Assembly (NCBI GenBank): GCA_003567725.1
Contig: PWYU01000121.1
Span: 1 to 42,134, forward strand
Origin: Syntrophomonadaceae bacterium
Lineage (GTDB): Bacteria; Bacillota; Dethiobacteria; DTU022
DNA length: 42,134 nt
Direction: 5' to 3'
A program made the translations under genes and the position numbers. The notes under the pieces were generated by a model that saw only the letters and a program-made list of their open reading frames with translations, made no database searches and was not told the origin of the DNA. Below are positions 16,356 through 24,277 of the stretch, piece by piece. The first letter of the stretch is position 1; every line of letters starts with the position of its first letter.

Positions 16356-17639
16356 TTGCCCACAATTGAAGAAGTAACCTCATACCTGACTGATTTCAGC
16401 TATTGCGAAGATAACCAGCTGACTATCGATATGATAGAAACAATTTCCCCTGCCACATTGATCGAAAAGAAAACAATCGATGGAATCAAGATTCCCCTTT
16501 TTATTAATGAATACTGGACGTCCCGCCAGAGACAAACTGCATCTATTCATGAGATTTCTTACCGGGCCTGTTTTAAACCGCAGTTGCCCCGTTTTTTTAT
16601 AGAGCTTTTAACCGATCCGGGCGATACCGTTTATGATCCCTTTGCCGGGCGGGGCACCACAATCATTGAAGCCGCCCTTTTGGAAAGAAAAGTAATTGCG
16701 AATGATGTTAATCCATTAAGCAGAATTTTATGCCAACCACGCCTTAACCCACCATCTATTTTGGAAGTCCGTAACCGTTTGTCGGAAGTGCCCTTTGATA
16801 ATAAAGCCAGCAGCGATTTGGATCTGTCCATGTTTTACCATCCTGATACTGAAAAAGAATTACTTTCCTTGCAAGCCTATTTAGACAGAAAAAAAACCCA
16901 TTATATCGAGGATGATCTGGATCGCTGGATTAGAATGGTGGCTACCAATCGCCTCAGCGGTCACTCGAAAGGTTTTTTTTCAGTATATACAATGCCCCCT
17001 AATCAGGCTGTTTCAGCTAAACGTCAAAAAATAATCAATCTTAAGCGGAATCAAAAACCCGATTATCGCAATGTTAAGGATTTAATCCTCCGCAAAAGTG
17101 ATCAACTTATGCGTAAAATGACCGCTCAGCAAATCCGATCTTTAAACAAAGTATCAGATATAGCGATGTTTTTAGAAGTAGATGCTTCAGAAACGCAAAT
17201 GATAACAGATCAAAGCGTTAATCTAACGGTAACATCTCCGCCCTTCCTTAATGTTGTCCAGTATGCTGCTGACAACTGGCTTCGCTGCTGGTTCAATCAG
17301 ATTGAGACAGATGTAGTTGGGAAAAAAATTACCATGGCCACCACGTTACAGGATTGGTCGGCAGCTATGAGCAGAGTATTTAAAGAACTTTACCGTATCA
17401 CCAAACCGGGCGGCTGGATTGCTTTTGAAGTAGGGGAAGTGAGAGGCGGAAAAATCAACCTGGAAGAAGCTGTTGTGCCCCTTGGTTTAGAATGCGGTTT
17501 CCAATGTTTGGGCGTGGTGATTAACCGCCAATCCTTTACCAAAACCTCAAATATCTGGGGTGTAAAAAACAATCAGGCCGGGACCAACAGCAACCGGATT
17601 GTGCTGTTTTCCAGGCCCCGGCCCGATCACGCTGTTTAA
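16356..17639 (+). CDS. orphan DNA amino-methyltransferase
   Basis: 427-residue protein with two methyltransferase signatures: the SAM-binding motif DPFAGRGTT (about residues 94-102) followed by AALLERKVIANDVNPLS, and the catalytic motif TSPPF (about 290). TSPPF and DPF-G-GT point to an N4-cytosine or N6-adenine DNA methylase. The order, SAM motif first and catalytic motif second with about 190 residues between, is not the common beta order. The intervening segment probably holds target recognition. No restriction gene is near, so it would be a solitary methylase; an RNA target cannot be excluded. The start is TTG with AAAGGTGA six bases upstream. Probably co-transcribed with perR. Confidence 0.8.
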   Translation: MPTIEEVTSYLTDFSYCEDNQLTIDMIETISPATLIEKKTIDGIKIPLFINEYWTSRQRQTASIHEISYRACFKPQLPRFFIELLTDPGDTVYDPFAGRGTTIIEAALLERKVIANDVNPLSRILCQPRLNPPSILEVRNRLSEVPFDNKASSDLDLSMFYHPDTEKELLSLQAYLDRKKTHYIEDDLDRWIRMVATNRLSGHSKGFFSVYTMPPNQAVSAKRQKIINLKRNQKPDYRNVKDLILRKSDQLMRKMTAQQIRSLNKVSDIAMFLEVDASETQMITDQSVNLTVTSPPFLNVVQYAADNWLRCWFNQIETDVVGKKITMATTLQDWSAAMSRVFKELYRITKPGGWIAFEVGEVRGGKINLEEAVVPLGLECGFQCLGVVINRQSFTKTSNIWGVKNNQAGTNSNRIVLFSRPRPDHAV

Positions 17640-17645
17640 AAGTCC

Positions 17646-18206
17646 TCAAGGCCTTTCCATGGTCCTGCGGGGCGGCTCAAAATCACCACGGTTCATCGCC
17701 CTGGCCTGACGGGCTGAGTCGTACATTACCCACAGGTAAACTGCAATTAAACCAAGCCCGCGTGTTAAAAACCAGGCCCCCACCGCTATCAGGAACCACA
17801 TGAAGCCTTTACTAAAATATCCCAGGTACATGTAACCGGCGCCTGGAAAAATGAGATTTAGCAGGCTGGTTAAAATGGGATCTTTTCTAAATTCACTTTC
17901 CTCCTGGCTAATTCTTCTTGCTGGTTCTTCTTTTTCGCCTTTCTCCGGCGCCAGGAGCGAAGAGCGGCAATAACGGCATTTTATAGCAAAATCAATGATC
18001 TTTTCCCCACAAAAGGGGCAACGTTTATAAGTTACATCATCTTTATCTTGATCCAGTTCCGGTTGTCCTGTACATCCCCAGCTGGTACATCCACCGGTTT
18101 TCTCCCAGCAACGGGCATGGTAATTGCTCATACACATGCGGCAACGCACCGTTAATTCCTTGTTATTTATATCCTGTCCGCAGGCACTGCAGTAGTTTTC
18201 TTTCAT
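17646..18206 (-). CDS. RING/zinc-ribbon membrane protein
   Basis: 186 residues; the start is ATG 18206 because GGAGGG lies eight bases upstream. The N terminus has a CxxC-rich RING/PHD-like knot (CSACGQD, CRMCMSNYHARCWEK), then a second zinc ribbon (CPFCGEKI...CRYCRSS). A charged linker leads to a C-terminal membrane part with two to three spans (LLNLIFPGAGYMYLGYFSKG, FMWFLIAVGAWFLT) resembling TM2-like small membrane domains. It is likely a membrane-anchored zinc protein of unknown function. It converges on the methyltransferase gene with six bases between stop codons. Confidence 0.8.
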   Translation of the reverse strand: MKENYCSACGQDINNKELTVRCRMCMSNYHARCWEKTGGCTSWGCTGQPELDQDKDDVTYKRCPFCGEKIIDFAIKCRYCRSSLLAPEKGEKEEPARRISQEESEFRKDPILTSLLNLIFPGAGYMYLGYFSKGFMWFLIAVGAWFLTRGLGLIAVYLWVMYDSARQARAMNRGDFEPPRRTMERP

Positions 18207-18283
18207 CTTAAATCCCTCCATTTCGATTATACCATAAGACTGGCAATGTCCAATCAAAAGAGGCCGCTATAAAGATTTTTTCC

Positions 18284-18312
18284 TTGCCCTTTGTGAATTT
18301 TCAGTGGATAAT
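18284..18312 (+). promoter_or_regulatory. promoter upstream of hutP leader
   Basis: TTGCCC (18284-18289), a 17-base spacer and GATAAT (18307-18312). Transcription would begin near 18319, giving a 5' leader of about 150 bases that contains the conserved element at 18358-18434. Confidence 0.5.
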
Positions 18313-18357
18313 TAAAGCAATGTAATTACACAGACCTGGCTGTCATGATCCAGTAAA

Positions 18358-18434
18358 GCCTGCTGAAGAAAGGTGAAGCGAGCACAGTCTTTTTCAGCAG
18401 GCTGCGCAGCTAAATATGGCTGAGTGGACACAAA
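18358..18434 (+). ncRNA. conserved structured leader element, copy A
   Basis: About 75 bases nearly repeated at 26153-26231. The shared core runs GAAGAAAG, (G/C), TGAAGCGAGCACAG, later CAGCAGGC, then CGCAGCTAAATA, (T/C), GGCTGAGT. In this copy AGCCTGCTGAA (18357-18367) pairs perfectly with TTCAGCAGGCT (18393-18403), forming an 11-bp stem; CAGC/GCTG forms a second small hairpin around TAAATATG. It lies in the predicted 5' untranslated leader of hutP, ending 34 bases before the ATG. I do not recognise a known riboswitch class. A dispersed repeat is the alternative. Confidence 0.55.
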
Positions 18435-18468
18435 GCAATAATAATCAGTATTCTAAGGGGCGATAATT

Positions 18469-18873
18469 ATGGAAAGCAGGGAAGTAGCTAAAGCGGCAAT
18501 TTGTATAGCAATGACCGCTACACGAGAAGAAGAAATGGAGCTTAAACAAAAATATCGGGCAGCAGGAATCCAGTCTCTGGCTGTTGATTATGGAGGAGAA
18601 TTCTTAAGCTCCCTTCAAAAGGTAGTTGAAAGAGCTGTTGTAGCCTCAAAACGAGAGGGTATTATTGATGATTCCAGCCATTCAGATGGCGCTGTTGCCG
18701 GCGCAGCCCGGGAGGCACTTTCACAAATCATGCCCAAAGCTTTAGGATTAAACGTGGGAGGCAAAGTAGGCATAGCCAGAGGCGGGACCCATATTGCCGT
18801 TTCGATTTTTTTTGGAATCGGACTATTACACCGAAACGATATTGCCATCGGGTTGGGCCACCGGGCCATATAG
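18469..18873 (+). CDS. hutP: HutP-family RNA-binding regulator
   Basis: 134-residue protein with the HutP fold signatures: VAKAAICIAMTATREEE at the start, SSHSDGAVAGAAREAL in the middle, and GTHIAVSIFFGIGL and GLGHRAI at the end. In Bacillus HutP binds histidine and magnesium and acts as an antiterminator of the histidine-utilisation operon. The histidines in SSHSD and GLGHR correspond to likely metal ligands. No hut catabolic genes are adjacent, so its target is elsewhere or different. It has its own promoter and a structured leader. GGGGCGAT about six bases upstream serves as ribosome-binding site. Confidence 0.85.
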   Translation: MESREVAKAAICIAMTATREEEMELKQKYRAAGIQSLAVDYGGEFLSSLQKVVERAVVASKREGIIDDSSHSDGAVAGAAREALSQIMPKALGLNVGGKVGIARGGTHIAVSIFFGIGLLHRNDIAIGLGHRAI

Positions 18874-18944
18874 ATTGCACCTAAAATTTTAGAAATAACT
18901 CATTTACTTTTATACATTCGCTTTTCATAAGAGCAGGTTAAACT

Positions 18945-18973
18945 TTGACAAATGACCGCTGCACCGCTATTTT
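18945..18973 (+). promoter_or_regulatory. promoter of the DUF4349 lipoprotein gene
   Basis: Perfect TTGACA (18945-18950), 17-base spacer, TATTTT (18968-18973), giving a leader of about 90 bases before the ATG. Confidence 0.6.
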
Positions 18974-19067
18974 TATCAACCTTGCCGGTTCGCCAAACAA
19001 GGATTAACAGGAAAATGGAACCAATTACCGGCATGGTCGGTCTATACACTAAAGGAGAGTGACTGCC

Positions 19068-20057
19068 ATGTCTTTTAAGAGAATAATAATTATTACATCA
19101 TCCCTTATGCTGTTCGGCTTGATATCCCTGGCTCTGTTTTCATGCGCCTCACCACTTGAATATGCCTCCGAAGAAATGGATATGGATTATGCAGAAATAG
19201 CTCCTGAAGAGGCAGCTGAGGATTACATGGCGGAAGAATCAGGGCTTATCACAGCAGAACCTGAGGCCCCCGATGATAGTATTAGGACAACCTCAAACAG
19301 TGATCCTTCTCTGCGCCATGTTATTCGCCGGGGTTCAATTGAGCTTACTGTTTCTGATACCAGGGATAAGCTTGAGGAAGTGCAAAATATTGTTCGGGAA
19401 GCAGAAGGTTTGATTGCCAATCTTTATGTTTATGAGATCAGGGAAGGGCAGTATGGAGCAAGAATAACCGTGCGTGTACCGAATGCAAAATTTGACGCTG
19501 TTTTGAAACAGCTGGAAACACTGGGTAAAGCAACCAATATCCAAACCGAACTCGAAGATATTACCATGCAATATGTCGATCTGGAATCGCGGTTAAACAA
19601 CCAGAAAGCCCAGGAAGAGAGATTGACGGAAATTCTTGAAATGGCAGATACCGTAGAAGATGTGCTGGAAGTTGAAAAAGAGCTTAACCGGATTCGTGGT
19701 GAGATCGAAGCGATGACTGCCAGATTAAACCAGCTTAAAGACCAGGTAAGATTTGCCACAATCAATGTGTCTTTACAAGAAGAAACAATACCGACCGATA
19801 CAGTAACCACGAATCCTTTTCACAATTTAGGCCCCCGCATTTCTGAAGCATTTATTGGCAGTATCAACTTTTTACTTAACGTTTTTTCAGGATTAATAAT
19901 AATATTTACAGCCCTGCTCCCAGCCTTTATAGTTCTGTTGATCATTGGAGTTATAATTTGGGTTATCGTGCGTAGATATATCCGGAAAAAAGGCCGGCCA
20001 GACGAAGAACAGGCTGAAGAGCAGGCCTCGTTACCCCATCAAAATAAAGAATCATAA
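19068..20057 (+). CDS. DUF4349 membrane lipoprotein
   Basis: 329 residues. The start is ATG 19068, ten bases after AAAGGAG; the GTG at 19059 overlaps that site. The signal peptide ends with a lipobox-like LFSC. An acidic linker (about 25-75) is followed by the DUF4349 domain: RHVIRRGSIELTVSDT, the coiled coil near residues 155-220, VRFATINVSLQEE. A C-terminal membrane span (about 265-305) and a basic cytoplasmic tail end the protein. So it would be anchored at both ends. The family is common in Firmicutes and has no established function. It is followed by a hairpin terminator. Confidence 0.88.
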   Translation: MSFKRIIIITSSLMLFGLISLALFSCASPLEYASEEMDMDYAEIAPEEAAEDYMAEESGLITAEPEAPDDSIRTTSNSDPSLRHVIRRGSIELTVSDTRDKLEEVQNIVREAEGLIANLYVYEIREGQYGARITVRVPNAKFDAVLKQLETLGKATNIQTELEDITMQYVDLESRLNNQKAQEERLTEILEMADTVEDVLEVEKELNRIRGEIEAMTARLNQLKDQVRFATINVSLQEETIPTDTVTTNPFHNLGPRISEAFIGSINFLLNVFSGLIIIFTALLPAFIVLLIIGVIIWVIVRRYIRKKGRPDEEQAEEQASLPHQNKES

Positions 20058-20085
20058 GTCTTCAAAGTAAATTAATTGAAAAATA

Positions 20086-20112
20086 CGGGCATGCTGAATC
20101 AGGGCATGCCCG
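20086..20112 (-). terminator. Rho-independent terminator between convergent genes
   Basis: Perfect nine-base arms CGGGCATGC (20086-20094) and GCATGCCCG (20104-20112) with a nine-base loop. On the minus strand TATTTTT follows, so it best serves the marR transcript; it may also slow read-through from the DUF4349 gene. Confidence 0.75.
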
Positions 20113-20133
20113 GGTGCTTATGCCGGATAGATA

Positions 20134-20619
20134 TTAAGAATCAGGATTCTGTTTATCGTCCAGGACATCACCGAGAAGTATTTCTTCTCGCTCAAACAAA
20201 TCCAGGGTTTCCTGTAAAAGGTTGAGGAGCTGATTCCTCTTTCCTTCCGGAATATGGGATAAATAAACAGCCAGTAAAAGATTACGCCTATCTTCCACAT
20301 CTTTTAGGACTTCCAACCCCTTTGAAGTAATGGAAATCCAAACCTGGCGCCTGTCTTTCTCCTGCCTTTCCCTGTTTACCAGGCCCATTTTATAAAGACG
20401 GTTAATCAAAGCAGTAACTGCGCTTAAAGTCACCCCCAGCATATGAGCAAGAAACGAGGTGTTGCAGGGGCCTTTTCTCAGAGCGCGAAGAACTACAAAC
20501 TGGGTATCTGTAACCTCATCTGCAGTATACCTGCTGTGCAAAACCCTTACCCTGTATACCAGACGGCTAAAGATGTAATCGAGCTCTTTAATATATTCAA
20601 GAAGATTGTCTGTTGTTAT
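20134..20619 (-). CDS. MarR-family transcriptional regulator, unusual start
   Basis: Winged-helix regulator. The DNA-binding core is visible: TDTQFVVLRALRKGPCNTSF, MLGVTLSAVTALINRLYKMG and the wing RQEKDRRQVWISITSKG. The first standard start (TTG 20541) would cut off helix 1. The open frame extends upstream and encodes a good MarR N terminus (TTDNLLEYIKELDYIFSRLV). No ATG, GTG or earlier TTG exists there; an ATA at 20619 lies nine bases after GAGAGG. So I place the start at ATA, as in rare ATA/ATT-initiated genes. With it the protein has 161 residues. It diverges from lnt by 277 bases and may regulate it. Ligand unknown. Confidence 0.75.
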   Translation of the reverse strand: MTTDNLLEYIKELDYIFSRLVYRVRVLHSRYTADEVTDTQFVVLRALRKGPCNTSFLAHMLGVTLSAVTALINRLYKMGLVNRERQEKDRRQVWISITSKGLEVLKDVEDRRNLLLAVYLSHIPEGKRNQLLNLLQETLDLFEREEILLGDVLDDKQNPDS

Positions 20620-20896
20620 GGTGGGAAACCTCTCTTAGATATATTTAAAAACAACAACTGTTAACAGGGTTAAGTAATTAAATAGTACCTACTTTATACC
20701 ATTCAATGCCGATAAGATCAAGTTAATACAGGCATATTTTTTCGACTTTCAAGCTGTGATAAAATATATGTATGGGGATGTTTTAACCATTAAATCAGCA
20801 CTTAAACCAATTCTGCTGCCGGCATCATCTATGGATTAAAGAGCAGAGCAAAAACAAACGCCCAGAAAAGAGGGTTTTTTGAAAGTCAGGTGAGTT

Positions 20897-22441
20897 ATGA
20901 ACAGAATTTCTCCTTTACTTAATTTTATACTTTTGCATCATTATAAATATGCAGCTCCTCTATTTTCAGGATTAATCATTATCCTGGCTTTTCCGCCTTT
21001 CGACCAGGGTTACCTGGCCTGGGTTGCTTTAATACCCTTGTTCTGGACCTGTTTAAATTCAACTAAGGTCGACGCCTTTAAAGCAGGGTTTCTATTTAGC
21101 CTGCCCTTTACACTTTATGTTAACTATTACCTTACCCATGTCCTTTATCCTTACCTGCCTGATTTACTGGCAACAATTGCTATGATCAGCATGGTTCTAT
21201 ATATCAGTTTATTCTACGGCCTTTTCGGCCTGGCCGCTAATCTCGCTGGCCGCCCGGGCCGGGTTTGGTTTACAGCCCTGGCTTTACCTTCTCTTTGGAT
21301 GCTTGTGGAATATCTTCGTTCCCTCACTTTTCTTGCTTATAATGTAGGATACCTTGGCTACACCCAGTGGGGCTACCCCGGTTTACTTAACATCGCTTCT
21401 GTTTACGGTTACTGGGGGCTGCCTTTTATAATGGTTTTTTTCCAGACTATCTTAATCCTTTTCTTGATCCGGAAATTGCAGGGCAGGCAGTTGATTGCCA
21501 TCAGCTCTGTATTCGCAATAATCTTATTTCTGGGCTTGACTATTCCGGCTTTGCAAGAGGTCAGCCAGGAAGATGAACCACTTTATACTGCCCTGATCCA
21601 GGGTAATATAAAAACTGAAAGAATCATAAACACAAATCGGCAAAACACACTGGAGTATTATCTGGACTTGACCAGACAGGCTATCAAGGAAGAACCAAAA
21701 ACTGAACTGGTGGTCTGGCCTGAAACAATAGTTCATCTGGATTTCAGGGCGACCAGATCTCACCCGGAAGAACTGGTTAAAATGGGGAAAGAATACGGTA
21801 TAGATTTGCTATACGGGGCCAGGATACAAAATAATGGTGATCTCTACAACTCCGTAACTCTCTTCTCTGAAGAACAGCAAAATATACCAGTTTACAATAA
21901 GCACCGGCTGGTCCCCTTCGTCGAATTCTTTCCAGCAGAGCAGCTTTTAAACAGAATCCTGCAGCTTGATTTACTGCTGGGAAGCTATACCCCGGGCCAG
22001 GAGATCACCATTTTTAATGTTAACGGTATACCTGTTGCCGGAGTAGTATGCTTTGAATCATATTTTGGGGATCATATGCGGTTATTTGCTAATAAAGGCG
22101 CAAAACATCAGTTTATAGTCACCAATGATGCCTGGTTTAAAGAATCAATCGGCCTGGATCAACATGCCCAGGCCGCTGCTATCAGGGCCGCTGAAATCGG
22201 AACCGGGGTAACCCAGGTAGCAAACAGCGGCATTACGATCTCTTATGATTACCGTGGCAGAGAAGTGTTTAGATCGGGAAAAAGTGAGGCAGCTATCTTT
22301 ACCATTCCACTGGATCTGTCGGGCAGAGAAACTCTTTATAACCGGTTTGGAGATTATTTTCCGGCCTTTTGGGCTATTTTTCTCGTAATAGCCGCCCCTT
22401 ATATTATCGTAACAGCTAGGCGAGAAAACTCTTTATTATAA
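20897..22441 (+). CDS. lnt: apolipoprotein N-acyltransferase
   Basis: 514-residue membrane enzyme that adds the third acyl chain to the N-terminal cysteine of lipoproteins. About eight N-terminal hydrophobic segments (residues 15-215) precede the nitrilase-like domain. The catalytic triad is in place: E276 (VVWPETIVH), K335 (YNKHRLVPFVEF) and C385 (GVVCFESYF). A final span lies near 490-510. Length is normal for Lnt. This enzyme is typical of outer-membrane bacteria and rare in monoderm Firmicutes. The window encodes three lipoproteins it could act on. The 3' end overlaps the convergent ligase gene by 26 bases. Confidence 0.9.
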   Translation: MNRISPLLNFILLHHYKYAAPLFSGLIIILAFPPFDQGYLAWVALIPLFWTCLNSTKVDAFKAGFLFSLPFTLYVNYYLTHVLYPYLPDLLATIAMISMVLYISLFYGLFGLAANLAGRPGRVWFTALALPSLWMLVEYLRSLTFLAYNVGYLGYTQWGYPGLLNIASVYGYWGLPFIMVFFQTILILFLIRKLQGRQLIAISSVFAIILFLGLTIPALQEVSQEDEPLYTALIQGNIKTERIINTNRQNTLEYYLDLTRQAIKEEPKTELVVWPETIVHLDFRATRSHPEELVKMGKEYGIDLLYGARIQNNGDLYNSVTLFSEEQQNIPVYNKHRLVPFVEFFPAEQLLNRILQLDLLLGSYTPGQEITIFNVNGIPVAGVVCFESYFGDHMRLFANKGAKHQFIVTNDAWFKESIGLDQHAQAAAIRAAEIGTGVTQVANSGITISYDYRGREVFRSGKSEAAIFTIPLDLSGRETLYNRFGDYFPAFWAIFLVIAAPYIIVTARRENSLL

Positions 22442-23579
22442 CCACAGGTGTTCCCGCATCGGCCGAACCGCTGACCAGATCAGCCAGGCTGGCTAAAACA
22501 TCTTCCATGCGCCGGGGAGTGGTCCCTTCCCGTTCCATGCAATCTTTAGCCATTTTTTTCCTGACGCTTTCAGAAAGAATGGCTTCAATTTCTTCGGCTG
22601 TCTTATGCTCTTCATGGTAGCATTGATCGGCAAGATACTTATATTTAACCCCTTCCCTCAAGCAATCCAGGCCATCAGTAGCGGCAAAAGCCGCCCGGGG
22701 ATCGGCCAGTTCATAAATACCGCTGGTTGGATCTAAGTAGGCTCCGTCTCCGTAAATCATTACCTGAACGTCATGGCCAAATTGCTCTTTTATCCTTAAC
22801 CGTAAGGTTTCAACCAGTGCTTTACCTTCCCGGGGTGCCAGCTTAAGCCTTTCTCCAGAGGACATATTACTGCCGAGCAGCCCCCATTCCGAATATGCTT
22901 CCCCCTCGGTGCAGATCTGATCTAAGGTAATACAATTACTGAACTCTTTCATAATGATATTTTTAGTTGATTCCCTGGTATGAATATCGGCAGCGACAAC
23001 ACCGTCAGGTTTATAATCAAGAGCCTTAAGAGCCGAGTTTGAAAGAAGAAGGGTCGGCCTGGCGCCCTCTGCTTTTACGATTTCATGATAGAAGTTAATA
23101 TAGTCAACTCCGGTTACCGGGTGCTTAAAACTGCGATCGCCCAAATCTTTTAGGGTTAGTGCTTCTTTACCCAGTTTTTCAGTAAATTCCGGATCGATTA
23201 TCTGGTTGCCTACTTCATCAAAGGGGTAGGAAAGCTGGATTATTACTTCACCCCGCGGAACAGCCCGGGCCAGGCCTTTCAAGATCATAGAAAACCGATT
23301 ACGGCTGGCGATCGGGAAAATAACCGCTAGAGTACTGTCATCTGAAAGATCCAGTTTTTCTTTTATTTCCCGGGCAATATCATTAACCGTGATATAGTTA
23401 TTTTGAGCCCTGGCCACAATGGATTCGGTAATACAAATCACATCGTTGTCCCCCAGCAAACCGTCTTTGTTACAGCAGGACAGTGATTTCAATATTTCAG
23501 CTACGATATCCATTCCGGGTAAAATAACACCCATTTTTAGTCCAAACGCCAGCGAACCAACATAGTCAGGAATTTTCAT
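22416..23579 (-). CDS. CofE-like F420-0:gamma-glutamyl ligase family protein
   Basis: 387-residue cytoplasmic protein of the long CofE-like family seen in Firmicutes. In F420 producers CofE adds glutamates to coenzyme F420-0. Recognisable pieces are GDNDVICITESIVARAQ, FPIASRNRFSMILKG and HTRESTKNI. Other F420 genes are absent from the window, and many Firmicutes with this protein are not known F420 producers, so the real substrate may be another acid to which an amino acid is ligated. GGGGAGG lies about 12 bases before the ATG. MobA follows upstream on the same strand after 20 bases, giving a probable mobA-ligase transcript. Confidence 0.75.
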   Translation of the reverse strand: MKIPDYVGSLAFGLKMGVILPGMDIVAEILKSLSCCNKDGLLGDNDVICITESIVARAQNNYITVNDIAREIKEKLDLSDDSTLAVIFPIASRNRFSMILKGLARAVPRGEVIIQLSYPFDEVGNQIIDPEFTEKLGKEALTLKDLGDRSFKHPVTGVDYINFYHEIVKAEGARPTLLLSNSALKALDYKPDGVVAADIHTRESTKNIIMKEFSNCITLDQICTEGEAYSEWGLLGSNMSSGERLKLAPREGKALVETLRLRIKEQFGHDVQVMIYGDGAYLDPTSGIYELADPRAAFAATDGLDCLREGVKYKYLADQCYHEEHKTAEEIEAILSESVRKKMAKDCMEREGTTPRRMEDVLASLADLVSGSADAGTPVVIIKSFLA

Positions 23580-23599
23580 AAATACTCATTACCTCCCCT

Positions 23600-24241
23600 T
23601 CAAATGCTTTCTCTTTTACCTGCCATCAACTCCAGCGCCTGCTCATAATCCTCCCAGGTATTTATATTTATGAAAGAATTGTGGCCAGGATCATACCGGG
23701 CAATTTCTGCTGTCGTAATAAATCTGACCTTCAAATTCCGGTAGAACTCATTTACCTTGAAACGGCCCTGGCTAACCTGTTGCTCGATTACATCAATACA
23801 AGAACGTTTATAAAAGGCGTGAAGGGGCTGGTAGTACTCTCCCCCCACATGAGGCACAACCGCATCATAAGCAGGAGCAAAGCGGGCCATATACTTTATC
23901 AGTTCCAGGTTCAAAAAGGGCATGTCGCAGGCCACTACAAATTGATAGGGATGCTCTTTATTGCTAAGGCCGGCATGAATCCCCCTCAGAGGGCTTTTCC
24001 CTTTTTGCTTCAAAATATCGCCTGTCAGCATCACCGGTAAACCACTATACAGCTCCGGCCGATCAGTTACCACGGTGAGCTCATTAAATAAAACGCTCAA
24101 GCGATCGATCATTAATGCTATCAGGGATCGGCCGTTAAATTCTAAAAGGGCTTTAGGCCGCCCCAGGCGTTTACTATCACCACCAGCAAGAATTATCGCT
24201 CCTCCAGATTCACTAACATGATCAGTTATTTTATCTTTCAA
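23600..24241 (-). CDS. mobA: molybdenum cofactor guanylyltransferase
   Basis: 213 residues. The N-terminal nucleotide-binding signature AIILAGGDSKRLGRPKALLEF and the later VVACDMPFLNLELI are diagnostic of MobA, which attaches GMP to molybdopterin to make the dinucleotide cofactor of DMSO-reductase type enzymes. The start is TTG, with GGGGTGG just upstream. Downstream of tatC by 36 bases in the same direction. Molybdoenzymes with this cofactor are typical Tat substrates, so the grouping with tatC and tatA makes sense. Confidence 0.92.
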   Translation of the reverse strand: MKDKITDHVSESGGAIILAGGDSKRLGRPKALLEFNGRSLIALMIDRLSVLFNELTVVTDRPELYSGLPVMLTGDILKQKGKSPLRGIHAGLSNKEHPYQFVVACDMPFLNLELIKYMARFAPAYDAVVPHVGGEYYQPLHAFYKRSCIDVIEQQVSQGRFKVNEFYRNLKVRFITTAEIARYDPGHNSFININTWEDYEQALELMAGKRESI

Positions 24242-24277
24242 AAACCCACCCCGCCACTAAAGGATTTATGGCCAGCA

